NCBI GenBank assembly: GCA_019454125.1 | Contig: CP075365.1 | Location: 862,218-926,217 of the forward strand | Origin: Fimbriimonadaceae bacterium | Lineage (GTDB): Bacteria; Armatimonadota; Fimbriimonadia; Fimbriimonadales; Fimbriimonadaceae | Length of the DNA stretch: 64,000 bases | Reading direction: 5' to 3' | Shown: one piece after another, positions 1 to 9,968 of the stretch | Numbering within the stretch: position 1 is the stretch's first letter | Layout: every line of letters starts with the position of its first letter | Program-made: the position numbers and the translations under genes | Notes under the pieces: generated by a model | Told to the model about the DNA's origin: nothing | Seen by the model: only the letters and a program-made list of their open reading frames with translations | Databases searched by the model: none

Positions 1-234
1 CTGAACGTCATGGGGCTCAAAACCCCTGAAAGTGCGATCCTCAGCGCGGTGATCTTCAACGCGCTCGTCATCATCGCGCTCATTCCGCTGGCTCTCAAGG
101 GCATCCGTTATCGCCCTGTCGGGGCGGAGCAGGTGCTTCGCCAAAACTTGCTCATCTATGGGCTCGGCGGGCTGATCGTGCCGTTCGTGGGCATCAAGCT
201 CATCGACCTCATTCTTGGAACCTTTATGCGATGA
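1..234 (+). CDS. kdpB: Potassium-transporting ATPase subunit B, C-terminal fragment
   Basis: Only the last 77 residues are in the window; the frame is open from base 1. They match the C-terminal membrane end of KdpB, the P-type ATPase subunit that energises high-affinity K+ uptake in the KdpFABC complex: the family string [13 protein letters not shown] and the tail [17 protein letters not shown] are both visible. The stop TGA overlaps the kdpC start (ATGA). The catalytic P and N domains, and kdpA, lie outside the window. Confidence 0.93.
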   Translation: MNVMGLKTPESAILSAVIFNALVIIALIPLALKGIRYRPVGAEQVLRQNLLIYGLGGLIVPFVGIKLIDLILGTFMR

Positions 235-803
235 AATCCTTCCTTCACTCTCTTCGAATGCTGCTCTTCTTCACTGTCTTGTGCGGTGTGGCTTATCCGC
301 TGATCATCACGGGTGTTGCCCAACTCACCTTTCCGAAGCAAGCCAACGGCAGCTTGATCGTTGAAAATGGCAAGGTGCGCGGATCTTCTTTGATCGGCCA
401 GGCCTTCGACGCCCAAAAATATTTCTGGGGCCGCCCGTCCGCAACGTCACCGGCTTACAACGCCTCAGCTTCTTCAGGCTCGAACTTTGGTCCAACGAGC
501 CCAGCGCTCAAAGAGGCGATCGCATCGCGCATCAAGGCGCTTCGCAACGCCGATCCCAGCAATGACAAGCCCATTCCCACCGACCTGGTAACGACTTCGG
601 GAAGTGGGCTCGACCCTCACGTCTCCCCAGCCGCCGCCGAATTCCAGGTGCCTCGCGTCGCCCGCGCAAGGGGCCTCGCGGAGGATCGCGTACGACAGCT
701 TGTCCAGAATCACACACAAGGACCACGACTGGGGGTCCTTGGCGAACCGGTGGTCAACGTGCTCGAACTGAACCTCGCCCTGGACCGGGAGGCCGCTCGT
801 TGA
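231..803 (+). CDS. kdpC: Potassium-transporting ATPase subunit C
   Basis: KdpC is the single-pass subunit that stabilises the KdpFABC K+ pump. The 190-residue protein has the usual length, one N-terminal membrane helix (about residues 8-28) and the family signature [11 protein letters not shown] followed by ASSGSN, with the large domain outside the membrane. It starts with an ATGA overlap to kdpB, so the two are translationally coupled. Its TGA is in turn overlapped by the TTG start of the next gene. Identity is secure from sequence and context. Confidence 0.95.
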   Translation: MKSFLHSLRMLLFFTVLCGVAYPLIITGVAQLTFPKQANGSLIVENGKVRGSSLIGQAFDAQKYFWGRPSATSPAYNASASSGSNFGPTSPALKEAIASRIKALRNADPSNDKPIPTDLVTTSGSGLDPHVSPAAAEFQVPRVARARGLAEDRVRQLVQNHTQGPRLGVLGEPVVNVLELNLALDREAAR

Positions 804-1222
804 AGCCCGATGATCGGCTCCTCCGAGTCCCCGTCGTCGCCCTCGGCTTCCGACCGGGGCTGGAAATGGTCGAGACGTTTCAGACCGCCCTTGCCCTCGA
901 CCCCAAGGCCAAGTGTTGGGCCATCGTCTCGAACGGGGATGCGCAAGTCGTTCGCGATGCCTGGCAGGCAGACCCAGACTCCACTCTTGTCATCATCCGC
1001 GCGGAAAGGGACGCTGCGCTCGGGGTCGCCTGCGAGCTTTTGGAAACGCTGGCCCCCGGTCCGGCCGCGCTCCTCCTGGCCAACCTCCCGGCGCACCGCT
1101 CCCTTCTTCCCTCTAGGAAGTACGCGCCCGAGTCGATCCGCCGTCTCGAAGAGTCGCACCCCGACCTTCAGGTACACCTGCATTGCGCCGAATGGCTGAG
1201 AAGGCCCCCGCGCGTCCGATGA
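800..1222 (+). CDS. Unknown 140-residue protein inserted in the kdp operon
   Basis: The gene starts with TTG overlapping the kdpC stop (TTGA) and ends one base before the kdpD GTG, so it is part of the kdp transcript. No family was recognised. The protein is soluble (no signal peptide, no membrane helix) and looks alpha/beta, with strand-like stretches [21 protein letters not shown] and AALLLAN spaced as in a small Rossmann or receiver-like fold. No phosphoacceptor Asp triad or nucleotide-binding loop is obvious. Position between the pump and its sensor suggests a regulatory accessory role, which is inference only. Confidence 0.7.
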   Translation: MKPDDRLLRVPVVALGFRPGLEMVETFQTALALDPKAKCWAIVSNGDAQVVRDAWQADPDSTLVIIRAERDAALGVACELLETLAPGPAALLLANLPAHRSLLPSRKYAPESIRRLEESHPDLQVHLHCAEWLRRPPRVR

Positions 1223-1223
1223 G

Positions 1224-3905
1224 GTGATTGTGTCCCAGCATGAGCGACCCGACCCAGAAGCCCTCCTGAAGCAGCTTCAGGTCGAGCGGGCCGAAGCGGG
1301 CGGAAAGGGGCGTCTCAAGGTCTACCTCGGCATGGCGGCGGGGGTCGGCAAGACGTATTCCATGCTCGCCGACGCCCAGGCGCTCAAGGCGCGTGGCGTT
1401 GACGTGGTGGTCGGCTACTTGGAGCCCCATGGCAGAAGGGAAACTGAAGACCTCGCCGAGGGGCTGGAGCGCCTCCCCTTGAGAGAGATTCCCCACAGTG
1501 GCGTCGTGCTGACCGAGTTCGACACCGATGCCGCCCTCCAACGCAAGCCCGAGTTGCTTCTGCTCGATGAGTTAGCCCACACCAACGCCCCTGGCTCGCG
1601 CCACGCCAAGCGCTGGCAGGACGCGGAGGAGTTGCTCCGCGCCGGAATCGACGTTTACGCGACCGTGAACGTGCAGCACCTGGAGAGCCTGAACGACGTT
1701 GTCGCCCAGATCACGGGCATTCGCGTCGCGGAGACCCTCCCCGACTCGATCATCGCCGATGCCGCCGAGGTCGAGTTGGTCGACCTCCCGCCTGAGGAAC
1801 TGATCCAGCGTATCCGCGAGGGCAAGGTCTATATCCCCGAGAAGATTGAACAAGCGCTCGGGGGGTTCTTCAAGAAGAAACACTTGACGGCTCTACGCGA
1901 GCTCGCCTTGCGCAAGACGGCCGAGAGTGTGGATCGCCAGGTGCAGGTGTTCCGCGAGATCGAGGGGGCCCGGGAGCCCTGGCATACGACCGAGCGCATT
2001 CTCGTCTGCGTCGCCCCCAACCGAATGGCCACGCGGGTCGTGCGAGCCGCGCGCCGCATGGCCGACGCGCTCCACGGTGAGGTGTTGGCCGTCACCGTCG
2101 AGAGCCCTCGCCAGGCAAAGCTCGGGGCGGAGGGCCGCCACCTCGCCTACGAGGGCCTGCGCCTGGCCGAGAACCTGGGGGCCCAAACCACCGTGCTCTC
2201 GGGCGACGACATTGTCAAGACGGTCATGGAGTTCGCGAGATCGAAGAACGTGACGACATTGATCGTTGGCAAGCCCGTGCGCCCGAAGTGGAAAGAGCTC
2301 TTGTTCGGGTCGTTCGTCGACTCCATGGTCCGTTCCAGCGGGGATATCGACGTACACGTTATCACGGGGCCAGAGGAGACGGGGACCAGGCTCGCCTTGA
2401 CTCCGGCGAAGCAGGCCACTGATTGGAGGGGATGGCTTTTTGCACTTGCCGCCACCGGCGCCACCACCGGCTTGAACGCCGTTCTCGACCCCTACTTGGG
2501 GGATGCAGGAAAGGTCTCGCTCTATCTACTCGGTGTGGCAATTGTGGCGAGCCGAAGCTCACAGTCCGCTTCCTTTCTTGCCTCGCTCTTGTCAGTCGCC
2601 TCGTTCAACTTCTTCTTCACGGAACCCCGCGCGACGTTCACCGTGAACGACCCGCAGTACTGGGTCGTGTTCCTCGTCATGCTCGTGGTGGGACTCATGA
2701 TCAGCGTTCTCACGAGCCGCCACAAGGAGCAGAGCCAAAGTGAATCGGAACGGGCGAAGCGGACCTCCGCGCTCTATGACTTGAGCCGCAAGCTTTCCAG
2801 CACGCGCAGCCGAAAGGAGCTGGGGGCGTTTGCGGCAGAGCAGATACGGAACGTGTTCGGCTGCGACGTCGCCGTGCTCGTCCGCTCCCGCAAGACCAGT
2901 GCCCTGTTCGCCGCACCGCCGTCTCGCACGGGTTTCGAAAGCCAGCCGAAAGAACAAGCCGTGGCCAAGTGGGTTGTGGACCACGGGAAGAGGGCCGGCA
3001 AGGGAACGGACACCCTCCCCGGTTCCGACGGCCTTTACTTGCCCTTAACCGGAGGACGGGGCCCCGTCGGCGTTCTCGGAGTTCGATGGGACGGGGGGCC
3101 GGAATGGGATATCGGACAGCTTCACCTGCTAGAGACTTTTGCCAACCAACTCGCCGTGGCGATCGAACGCACGAACCTTGCCAAAGACTCGCACGAGTCG
3201 GCTATCGAAGCGGAGAGCGAGCGGTTGCGCAGCACCCTCCTCAGCTCTGTCTCCCACGACTTCCGAACGCCGCTCGCGGTCATCTCCGGAGCCGCCGAAC
3301 AGCTCAGCGAGCGGCTCGAGCCGGGCCGAGACCATGAGCTCGCAGAATCGATCGCGGCGGAAGCATCGCGTTTGGAAAGGCAGGTGCGCAATCTCTTGGA
3401 CATGACTCGCGTTCGGGCGGGAGCTCTCAAGGTCACGAAGGAGTGGCAGTCCATCGAAGAGTTGGTCGGAGCGGCGCTATCCAGGACGGACTTGTTGCTG
3501 GCCGGGCACACGATCCATGTCGAGCTGCCGCCCGACCTCCCCCTCCTCGAACTCGACGGAGTCCTCGTCGAGCAGGTCTTCGTCAACCTTTTCGAAAACG
3601 CGGCGCGGCATACCCCGCCCGGCACGAACGTCTGGATCAAGGCGTGGGCAAGCAACGAGGCGATGCGTATCGAGGTCGCCAATGACGGCCCGTCGCTAGA
3701 GCCGGGCGAGCTGGCGACGATCTTTGAGAAGTTCAGCCAGGGCTCCCAGGCCCATGGAGGCTCGGGACTGGGGCTCGCGATCTGCCGGGCGATCGTAGAA
3801 GCGCACGGAGGCGAGATCACGGCCGTACCGGCACATCCCCAAGGAGTCCGCTTCATCGTCTCGCTGCCCGCTTCCCGAACCGCCCCGGAGGTTCCGATTG
3901 GTTGA
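1224..3905 (+). CDS. kdpD: Sensor histidine kinase KdpD
   Basis: KdpD senses low K+/turgor and phosphorylates KdpE. Domains in order: N-terminal KdpD ATP-binding domain with Walker A GMAAGVGKT at residues 36-44, a Usp-like domain (about 255-380, starting ERILVCVAPN), four close membrane helices (about 400-500), a GAF-like segment, HisKA with SSVSHDFRTPLAV (phospho-His about 678), and an HATPase domain with N box NLFENAARH and G box GGSGLGLAICRAIV. The 893-residue length is normal. The GTG start directly follows the previous ORF, and the 3' end overlaps kdpE by 8 bp. Confidence 0.95.
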   Translation: MIVSQHERPDPEALLKQLQVERAEAGGKGRLKVYLGMAAGVGKTYSMLADAQALKARGVDVVVGYLEPHGRRETEDLAEGLERLPLREIPHSGVVLTEFDTDAALQRKPELLLLDELAHTNAPGSRHAKRWQDAEELLRAGIDVYATVNVQHLESLNDVVAQITGIRVAETLPDSIIADAAEVELVDLPPEELIQRIREGKVYIPEKIEQALGGFFKKKHLTALRELALRKTAESVDRQVQVFREIEGAREPWHTTERILVCVAPNRMATRVVRAARRMADALHGEVLAVTVESPRQAKLGAEGRHLAYEGLRLAENLGAQTTVLSGDDIVKTVMEFARSKNVTTLIVGKPVRPKWKELLFGSFVDSMVRSSGDIDVHVITGPEETGTRLALTPAKQATDWRGWLFALAATGATTGLNAVLDPYLGDAGKVSLYLLGVAIVASRSSQSASFLASLLSVASFNFFFTEPRATFTVNDPQYWVVFLVMLVVGLMISVLTSRHKEQSQSESERAKRTSALYDLSRKLSSTRSRKELGAFAAEQIRNVFGCDVAVLVRSRKTSALFAAPPSRTGFESQPKEQAVAKWVVDHGKRAGKGTDTLPGSDGLYLPLTGGRGPVGVLGVRWDGGPEWDIGQLHLLETFANQLAVAIERTNLAKDSHESAIEAESERLRSTLLSSVSHDFRTPLAVISGAAEQLSERLEPGRDHELAESIAAEASRLERQVRNLLDMTRVRAGALKVTKEWQSIEELVGAALSRTDLLLAGHTIHVELPPDLPLLELDGVLVEQVFVNLFENAARHTPPGTNVWIKAWASNEAMRIEVANDGPSLEPGELATIFEKFSQGSQAHGGSGLGLAICRAIVEAHGGEITAVPAHPQGVRFIVSLPASRTAPEVPIG

Positions 3906-4596
3906 GCCGATCCGCATCGTCGTCATCGAGGACGAGCCCGCCATCACGAGGCTGATCCGCTCTGGCTACGGCAAGGGCGAGGTTGAAGTGCTGGATGCGG
4001 TCACGGGCGAAGATGGAATCCAACTCGTCGCCAAAACGAACCCAGCTGTTGTGCTACTCGACCTCGGTCTGCCCGACATCGATGGGCAAGAGGTCTGCAG
4101 ACGGCTGCGAGAGTGGACCCAGGTGCCAATCATCGTCCTGTCAGCTCGCGGACAAGAGAGCGACAAGGTTCGGGCGCTTGACAACGGCGCGGACGACTAC
4201 ATGACCAAGCCGTTTGGCTCGAACGAGCTTCAGGCCCGGATTCGGGCGGCATTGCGACACTCCTCGCGAGCACGCCAGGCAGATCCAGAGCCAGTTTTCG
4301 AATCCGGTCCGCTCCAAATCGACCTTCAGACGAGAATCGTCAGGCTGAACGGCCAAGAGATCCGTCTCACTCCGATTGAGTACAAGCTCCTGGCGACGCT
4401 CGTCCGCCATGCCGGAATGGTCTTGACCCACAAGCAGCTCCTTGAGGAGGTCTGGGGCCCGGCCTACGTCGACGAGCTCCACTACCTCCGCGTCTATATG
4501 GGCCAGCTCAGACATAAGCTTGAGTCAGATCCGGCACGACCAAAGCTGATCAGGACAGAGAGCGGGATTGGATATCGACTCTTGGTTGAGAGCTAA
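3898..4596 (+). CDS. kdpE: Response regulator KdpE
   Basis: This is an OmpR/PhoB-type transcription factor that activates the kdp operon when phosphorylated by KdpD. The receiver domain has the acidic pair D12/E13, phosphoacceptor D55 (VVLLDLGLPD) and the conserved Lys in MTKPFG. The C-terminal winged helix shows the family pattern LTPIEYKLLATLVRHAG. The TTG start at 3898 lies inside kdpD; an in-frame GTG follows at once (3901), so the exact start is uncertain by one residue. Confidence 0.94.
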   Translation: MVEPIRIVVIEDEPAITRLIRSGYGKGEVEVLDAVTGEDGIQLVAKTNPAVVLLDLGLPDIDGQEVCRRLREWTQVPIIVLSARGQESDKVRALDNGADDYMTKPFGSNELQARIRAALRHSSRARQADPEPVFESGPLQIDLQTRIVRLNGQEIRLTPIEYKLLATLVRHAGMVLTHKQLLEEVWGPAYVDELHYLRVYMGQLRHKLESDPARPKLIRTESGIGYRLLVES

Positions 4597-4610
4597 TTCT
4601 CAGGTTGAAG

Positions 4611-4627
4611 CGGCGATAGGCCGCTAG
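4611..4627 (+). terminator. Weak stem-loop after kdpE
   Basis: A short inverted repeat (AGCGGC / GCCGCT, 5-base loop) lies 14 bases after the kdpE stop. It has no T-run on the plus strand, so intrinsic termination is doubtful. Confidence 0.35.
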
Positions 4628-4631
4628 GACT

Positions 4632-4758
4632 CCTTAAGAACCAACAAACAAGAAGCGGCGAGTGAATTGAAGCCCTTCGCTCCCTTTCTTCCGCGCGTGG
4701 GCTGGCCGTTTGAAGCTCAATTCAGCCCGAGCAGTTTAGGAACCAATCTTAGGAACCA
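4632..4758. repeat. Short direct repeats TTAGGAACCA
   Basis: The gap between kdpE and tRNA-Val contains two perfect copies of TTAGGAACCA (4736-4745 and 4749-4758) and a near copy, TTAAGAACCA, near 4635. No ORF or clear promoter was seen here. The repeats may be chance or a minor regulatory site. Confidence 0.35.
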
Positions 4759-4785
4759 GCATTCGCACCTTCAGGTTCAAAAAGG

Positions 4786-4860
4786 TGGTGGGCGGTACAG
4801 GATTTGAACCTGTGACCCCTACAGTGTCATTGTAGTGCTCTACCACTGAGCTAACCGCCC
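4786..4860 (-). tRNA. tRNA-Val(GAC)
   Basis: A full cloverleaf reads on the minus strand: acceptor stem GGGCGGT/ACCGCCC, D arm GCTC/GAGC, anticodon stem CTACA/TGTAG with loop ATGACAC (anticodon GAC), T arm with TTCAAAT, discriminator A, and an encoded CCA at 4786-4788. Anticodon GAC reads GUC/GUU valine codons. A short T-run follows the 3' end on the minus strand. Confidence 0.95.
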
Positions 4861-4921
4861 GGTCGAACCCCGCCGGGCTGGCGGGGCGAACGGATAGTAT
4901 GGACCGCCCTGGGGTTGAGAA

Positions 4922-5227
4922 TCAAGCGGGGTCGGGCCCTGGGTCATCGGTCGGCTCGGATCCGGGATCCATTCTCGCCCCGTCGTCCTCGACCAGGTCG
5001 ACGATGACTTCTTCCGGTTCGGTCGGGGAGGCGGCTTCGGACTTAGGTGGGTCTGGGGCTTGACTAGGGCCCGCTTCTTCTGCCGCCTTAACCATCCAAT
5101 CGCCGATATCGCGGAGGCCTTTGCCGAAAACCTTGGCCAACGGACGGCAAGCGGCGACGGCAAGCGGCAGCGCGGCCGCGAAGAGGATGACGGTCAGCGG
5201 CGAGCCGGGAGAGCGTCGGTAGCCCAT
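4922..5227 (-). CDS. Small hypothetical membrane-anchored protein
   Basis: This 101-residue ORF lies 9 bases downstream of lspA on the same strand. It has a positively charged N-terminus and one hydrophobic segment (about residues 10-26, ending in AAC, possibly a lipobox-like cysteine). A short amphipathic middle is followed by a Pro/Glu/Asp-rich acidic tail. No family was recognised. Its position at the end of an ileS-lspA unit supports expression, but function is unknown and the acidic tail could be non-conserved. Confidence 0.55.
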   Translation of the reverse strand: MGYRRSPGSPLTVILFAAALPLAVAACRPLAKVFGKGLRDIGDWMVKAAEEAGPSQAPDPPKSEAASPTEPEEVIVDLVEDDGARMDPGSEPTDDPGPDPA

Positions 5228-5236
5228 GGCCGTTCC

Positions 5237-5749
5237 TTACGGCTGCGAGGCTTCGGCGGTTGCGCCCTCATCGGCGTGTTTCTTGGTCATCGTCTCGCGG
5301 ATTCCGCCCACCAGCAGAAGGGCGCCGGCCAGCGTGATGCACACATCGGCCACGTTGAAAACGGGGAAGTTGATGGCCCGGATCCAAAAGAGGTCGGTCA
5401 CTTTCCCCATAAAAATACGGTCAATGAGGTTGCCCACGGCCCCGCTCGCGAGGAGTGCCGCGGTGAGGTGGACGATCATCGGCTCCGTCGCATGGCGGAA
5501 ACTGTAGTAGGCCGCGGCGCCCGTGATGAGAAGCGCGATGGGGGCGAGGTAGATCCCCGCGCCTTGGAACAGGCCGAAGGCCACCCCCTCGTTGAAGACC
5601 AACTTGAGTTCAAAGACCCCGGGCCACAGGGCGAGGATGCTCGTCCCTTCGACCCAGTTCACCGATTCTCGGGCCCAAAACTTAACCATCTGGTCGATGA
5701 TGAGGAGAGCGATCGCCGACGTGAGGAAGACTAGGGGGCCCCGCTTCAT
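5237..5749 (-). CDS. lspA: Lipoprotein signal peptidase
   Basis: LspA cleaves the signal peptide from prolipoproteins in the inner membrane. The start MKRGPLVFL at 5749 overlaps the ileS stop (ATGA) and is preferred to the longer open frame. The 170-residue protein has four membrane helices and both catalytic Asp motifs: GNLIDR and FNVAD. The family signature N-x-G-V-A-F-G is present as NEGVAFG. The ileS-lspA order is common in bacteria. A hydrophilic Ala/Glu-rich tail follows the last helix. Confidence 0.94.
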   Translation of the reverse strand: MKRGPLVFLTSAIALLIIDQMVKFWARESVNWVEGTSILALWPGVFELKLVFNEGVAFGLFQGAGIYLAPIALLITGAAAYYSFRHATEPMIVHLTAALLASGAVGNLIDRIFMGKVTDLFWIRAINFPVFNVADVCITLAGALLLVGGIRETMTKKHADEGATAEASQP

Positions 5750-8523
5750 AGACCGAGCACCTTGCGGTCCCTTGCGGTGAGGTTGATCGTTTCGCCGTCG
5801 AACACGACTTCCTCTACGTCCTGCCGCACGAGGCGGCTTCGGGCGCATTCGCGCCAGTCGGTGAGTTCGAATTGGGGAGCGTCGACGCCCGCCGAGAATC
5901 GGACGGCCGCGATCTTGAGGAAGATCGGTAGCAAGGGCGTGAGCGTCTCAAGATGCGCCGCGGCTTCGGCGCTCGGTTGGGGGAGCGTGGCGAGAACGGC
6001 CTTCGGATCCTTCACGCCTGTCTCTTTGCGCCAAGTCTCTAGCGAGGAGAGCACCTGGTTGCGATATTCTGCTAGGAACCAATCCACCGCTTGGTGGAAC
6101 GGGGCCGACGCCGCTTCCTGCAAGGAGGAGTCGTCGGCCTCGGTGAGGACGTCCATATGGACGGATTCCCTCCGGTCGAGCGCGGGGATCTTGGCGTAAA
6201 CCTCCTCCGCCGTGTGCGGGAGCACGGTGGAAACCAGCTTCACCAGACGGACGAGGACCGCCTGGCAGGCGGCTTGCGAACTGCGCCGAGATGGCCAGTC
6301 AGGCCCGTCGCAGTACATCCGGTCCTTGATCGCGTCCAAGTAGAAGGCGGAAAGTTCCGACGCGCAAAAGTCGTGCATCTCGCGCAATGCGTGGTGGAAC
6401 TCGAAACCACGGTACCGCGAATGGACTTTCTTCACCAAAAGGTCGGTCGCGGTGACGGCCCAACGGTCGAGGGGATCCGTCGGCTCCGCACCCCCCTCAT
6501 AGTCGTAGAGGTTCATGAGCAGGAACCGCATCGTGTTGCGGAACCGGCGGTAGGTCTCTCCCGCCACCTTCAGCAGGGCCTCGCTACAAGGGACGTCGTC
6601 GTGGTAGTTCACGCTTGCCGCCCAGGTGCGAAGAACGTCCGCGCCGAACCTCTCGCAAACGTCGACCGGGTCGATCGAATTGCCCAGGCGTTTGGACATC
6701 TTGACCCCCTTCTCGTCGGTCACGAAGCCGTGCGTGGCGCAGATCCGGTATGGGCTCTGCCCCTCGAGCGCGACGCCTAGGATCATGGAAACGTTGAACC
6801 AGCCGCGGTGCTGGTCCGAACCCTCGAAATAGATGTCGGCGGGCCAGGGCTGCCGCCATTCGGAATGGGTCTGGCTCTTAAGCACGGCCTGGCTCGTCGA
6901 GCCGCTGTCAAACCAGACGTCGAAGACGTCGGTCTCCTTGCGGAACTCCGTCTCGCCTGTCTCGGGATGCTGGTAGCCAGGGGGAAGGATCTCTTCTGGC
7001 GTGCGGACGTACCAAGCGTCGGACCCCTCGCGCTCCACTAATTCGGCGACCGCCTCGATGGCTTCGGGATCCAGGACGGGCTCGCCGGACGCCGCGCCAT
7101 AGAAGACGGGGATGCCGACCCCCCAGGGGCGCTGGCGGCTGACGCACCAATCCGGACGCCCCGCCATCATCGCGCGGAAGCGCGCGTGGCCTGACTGCGG
7201 GTGCCATTCCACCTTATGGTCGACTTCGTCGAGCATGCGTTGCCGCAAGTTCTCGTGGTCGATCGAGATGAACCATTGCTCAGTGGCGCGGAAAATCACC
7301 GGTTGGCCGTCGCGCTCCGCATGGGGATAAGAGTGGTGGTAGTCGGCCACTTTGAGCAACGCGCCGACTTCTTGCAGCCGCTCTACGACCACCGAGTCGG
7401 ACTTCTTGTAGAAGTTGCCGGCGAACTCGCCCGCCTCTTCCGTCAGGACGCCCTTCTCGTCCACCGGGCAAAGGATCGGCAGGCCGTATTTCACCCCGGT
7501 CTGGAAGTCCTCGCGGCCGTGGCCGGGAGCGGTGTGGACGATGCCGGTGCCGTCCTCGGTGGTCACGTAATCCGCAAGGACGGCGACCGAGTCGCGCCCA
7601 AAGACGGGGTGCCTGAAGAGGACGCCTTCGACCTCCTCGCCGAGGAAGGATTTAACCACATGGTGGCCCTCCCAGCCCAGTTCCTCGCTCAATTTGGGGA
7701 GCAGTTCCTTGAGGACGATGAAGTTGTCCTCCGCGACCTTCACGACGACGTACTCCAGCTTCGGGTGGAAAGCCAGCGCCAGGTTCGCGGGAATGGTCCA
7801 TGGCGTCGTCGTCCAGATTACGGCCGACACGTTCTCCAAGCCGGCGAAAAGGCTCCCTTCGTAGTCTTCGCGCAATGGAAACCGGACGTGGATGGATTTG
7901 CTCACCACGTTCTGGTAAACGATCTCCGTATCGGCGAGCGCCGTGCGCGAGGTGGGCGACCACATCACGGGCCGCAGCCCTCGGTAGACATACCCCTTCT
8001 CCACCATACGGCGGAAAACGCGGACGACCTCGGACTCAAAGCCATAGTCCATGGTCGTGTAGGGCGCCTCCCACTGGCCGAGGATGCCGAGGCGGCTGAA
8101 CTGCTGGGTCTGGACCGCGACATATTTGGCGGCGTGCTCCCGGCACGCGCGGCGAAGCTCGGCGAGGTCGGGGGTGAGCCCCTGTTCCGCGAGCTTCTTG
8201 GTCACGGCCTGCTCGATCGGAAGGCCGTGGTTGTCATAGCCAGGGACGTACGGGCACTGGAAGCCCATCATCGACCGCGATTTCACCACGAAGTCCTTCA
8301 GCAGCTTGTTGAGCGCGGTGCCAAGGTGGATCGGACTGTTCGTATAGGGCGGGCCGTCGTGCAGCACAAAGGTCGGCCTCCCCGCGCGCGCCTCCACGAC
8401 CCGGTGGTAAAGACCGATTTCCACCCACCGCGCCTGAATTTCCGGCTCGCGCGAGGGCAGGTCTGCACGCATCGGGATGCCAAAGTCGGGGTCAGGTAGG
8501 TTCAAGGTCGCCTTGAGGTCCAT
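5746..8523 (-). CDS. ileS: Isoleucyl-tRNA synthetase
   Basis: This class I enzyme charges tRNA-Ile. The 925-residue protein has the HDGPPY entry motif, the ATP-binding HIGH signature in the variant form HLGT (residues 66-69), an editing domain with [10 protein letters not shown], a zinc-free central region and the KMSKS loop as KMSKRLGNS (about residue 610). The C-terminus ends in [17 protein letters not shown] and lacks the Cys-x2-Cys zinc finger found at the end of many bacterial IleRS. A TAGAAT -10 box lies 12 bases before the ATG, predicting a very short leader. It is followed by lspA with a 4-bp overlap. Confidence 0.95.
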   Translation of the reverse strand: MDLKATLNLPDPDFGIPMRADLPSREPEIQARWVEIGLYHRVVEARAGRPTFVLHDGPPYTNSPIHLGTALNKLLKDFVVKSRSMMGFQCPYVPGYDNHGLPIEQAVTKKLAEQGLTPDLAELRRACREHAAKYVAVQTQQFSRLGILGQWEAPYTTMDYGFESEVVRVFRRMVEKGYVYRGLRPVMWSPTSRTALADTEIVYQNVVSKSIHVRFPLREDYEGSLFAGLENVSAVIWTTTPWTIPANLALAFHPKLEYVVVKVAEDNFIVLKELLPKLSEELGWEGHHVVKSFLGEEVEGVLFRHPVFGRDSVAVLADYVTTEDGTGIVHTAPGHGREDFQTGVKYGLPILCPVDEKGVLTEEAGEFAGNFYKKSDSVVVERLQEVGALLKVADYHHSYPHAERDGQPVIFRATEQWFISIDHENLRQRMLDEVDHKVEWHPQSGHARFRAMMAGRPDWCVSRQRPWGVGIPVFYGAASGEPVLDPEAIEAVAELVEREGSDAWYVRTPEEILPPGYQHPETGETEFRKETDVFDVWFDSGSTSQAVLKSQTHSEWRQPWPADIYFEGSDQHRGWFNVSMILGVALEGQSPYRICATHGFVTDEKGVKMSKRLGNSIDPVDVCERFGADVLRTWAASVNYHDDVPCSEALLKVAGETYRRFRNTMRFLLMNLYDYEGGAEPTDPLDRWAVTATDLLVKKVHSRYRGFEFHHALREMHDFCASELSAFYLDAIKDRMYCDGPDWPSRRSSQAACQAVLVRLVKLVSTVLPHTAEEVYAKIPALDRRESVHMDVLTEADDSSLQEAASAPFHQAVDWFLAEYRNQVLSSLETWRKETGVKDPKAVLATLPQPSAEAAAHLETLTPLLPIFLKIAAVRFSAGVDAPQFELTDWRECARSRLVRQDVEEVVFDGETINLTARDRKVLGL

Positions 8524-8607
8524 GGGGCGAAACCGATTCTACCGTCCGGCCTGCCTGAGGCCACCGATTTCACCGAGTCCGCCCGGGCGTCTAAAATAGA
8601 GGCCTTT

Positions 8608-9945
8608 ATGTACGCAATTGCGATTGGTGCGATGCTCTCCCTGAGCCAAGTGAGCCTTCCGCCGCTTGGCACGAACCTCGCGCCGATCGCCCAGGGCGCG
8701 ACCCAGACCGCCTTCACAGACTTCATGCACGCCGCGACCCCCTGGGCAAAGGAAGGGGACACTTGGACGGCGACCGTCTTCAGCAAGTCCGGCCACATCC
8801 CCCCCGGCGAGTACCGCGCCGATTGGGAAGGGCGGGGCAGGCTCGTGGGCGTCGATGGCGCGACTCTGGTGGAGTCTGGCGCGGGATCGGCCGTCCTCTC
8901 CCTGACGAAGACGGAAGGAAGCGTCACCCTGCGCGTGGAAGGGGGACAGCCCGACCGGTTCAAGCTCTTCGGGGCAGGGTTTGGGCCAGAGTACGGCCCG
9001 TTCCACCCCGTCTTTGCCCAGCGCATGAGCCTCTACCGCGGGCTGCGCTTTGCGGACTGGGTGGGCACGGCAGGCTCACAGGAGAAGTCTTGGAGCGACC
9101 GTACGCCGCCCGGTACGCCGACCTATTTTGGGGGCAAGGTGCCCTGGGAAGTGGCGATCGACCTCGCGTCTGCTAAGACCACCACGCTCTGGGTGACCCT
9201 GCCCGAGGGGGCGGACGAAAGCTATGTCACGGGCCTTGCCCACCTTGTGCGCGACCGGCTGAAGACCTACCTTCCGATCGTCGTCGAGTTGGGCGACGAG
9301 CTCTGGAGAGACAAGACGAGCGACCAGGCCATCGTAGCCGCGAAGCGCGCGGCCGAAGTCACCGCCCAGTTCGCCATCGAGACGGGCAGCCCAGAGCGGG
9401 TCGTCCGCGTCCTGAGCGTGCCTTTCGAGGATGAGGGCCTGGCGCGCGCGATGCTGGGGGCGGAAGGCGTGAAGGGCCGGTTCCAGGCGATGGCGACCGC
9501 CCCGTTTTTCGGCAGTTCGGTGAGCGACGCGGGCAACATCGGCCGGATCAAGGAGGACGAGTACGACGCGGTGATCGAGATTTTGAGCGAGGACGCCGAG
9601 AAGGTCGCCGCGCCCCGCCTCCACGTCTTCGGAGAGATCGCCAAGGAGAACGGGCTCAAGCTTCTCGCCTATTCAGGCGGGCTGCGCATGACCGCCCCGA
9701 AAGAGGCGCCGGAACTGCAAGGCTTCGTGACCCGCGCGGCCAGCGACACCCGGATCATGGAGGCGTACGACCTCTTCTTCAAGGCCTGGGCGCGGGCAGG
9801 GGGCGGGCTCTTCATGCACATGCGCGACACAGGGCCCCCGCGCGAGGACGGCGCTTACCCAGCGCTGGACTACCAAGCCCAGGACACGCTGGACGCGCCG
9901 CGCCACCAGGCCCTTGTGCGCTATGGCCTCTTCCCGGAGCGGTGA
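8608..9945 (+). CDS. Secreted protein, possible TIM-barrel glycoside hydrolase-like
   Basis: This 445-residue protein has a short hydrophobic N-terminus (weak signal peptide), a beta-rich N-terminal region (about 40-115), then a stretch with GLRFADWVGT and KSWSDRTPP. That stretch, together with VVELGDELWRD, VRVLSVPF and the later YDVFFKAW-like region, resembles uncharacterised cellulase-fold or cellulose-binding proteins. A catalytic Glu pair cannot be assigned with confidence. A TAAAAT box sits 10 bases before the ATG. The next gene (sigma factor) begins 21 bases after its stop. I am sure it is coding and unsure of the role. Confidence 0.7.
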   Translation: MYAIAIGAMLSLSQVSLPPLGTNLAPIAQGATQTAFTDFMHAATPWAKEGDTWTATVFSKSGHIPPGEYRADWEGRGRLVGVDGATLVESGAGSAVLSLTKTEGSVTLRVEGGQPDRFKLFGAGFGPEYGPFHPVFAQRMSLYRGLRFADWVGTAGSQEKSWSDRTPPGTPTYFGGKVPWEVAIDLASAKTTTLWVTLPEGADESYVTGLAHLVRDRLKTYLPIVVELGDELWRDKTSDQAIVAAKRAAEVTAQFAIETGSPERVVRVLSVPFEDEGLARAMLGAEGVKGRFQAMATAPFFGSSVSDAGNIGRIKEDEYDAVIEILSEDAEKVAAPRLHVFGEIAKENGLKLLAYSGGLRMTAPKEAPELQGFVTRAASDTRIMEAYDLFFKAWARAGGGLFMHMRDTGPPREDGAYPALDYQAQDTLDAPRHQALVRYGLFPER

Positions 9946-9952
9946 GCGCGGG

Positions 9953-9968
9953 CATACTCTTGCGGATG
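9953..9968 (+). promoter_or_regulatory. Leaderless -10 box of the ECF sigma gene
   Basis: CATACT at 9953-9958 is followed by 7 bases and the ATG at 9966, so transcription should begin at or next to the start codon. It decides the start in favour of 9966 over the GTG at 9942. No Shine-Dalgarno sequence is present. Confidence 0.6.

Noticed and set aside
4632-4758. TTAGGAACCA repeats as an attachment site
   Set aside because: Too short, in a plain intergenic gap, with no integrase or element boundary nearby.
7201-8499. 432-residue ORF antisense to ileS
   Set aside because: Fully inside ileS on the opposite strand and without motifs.
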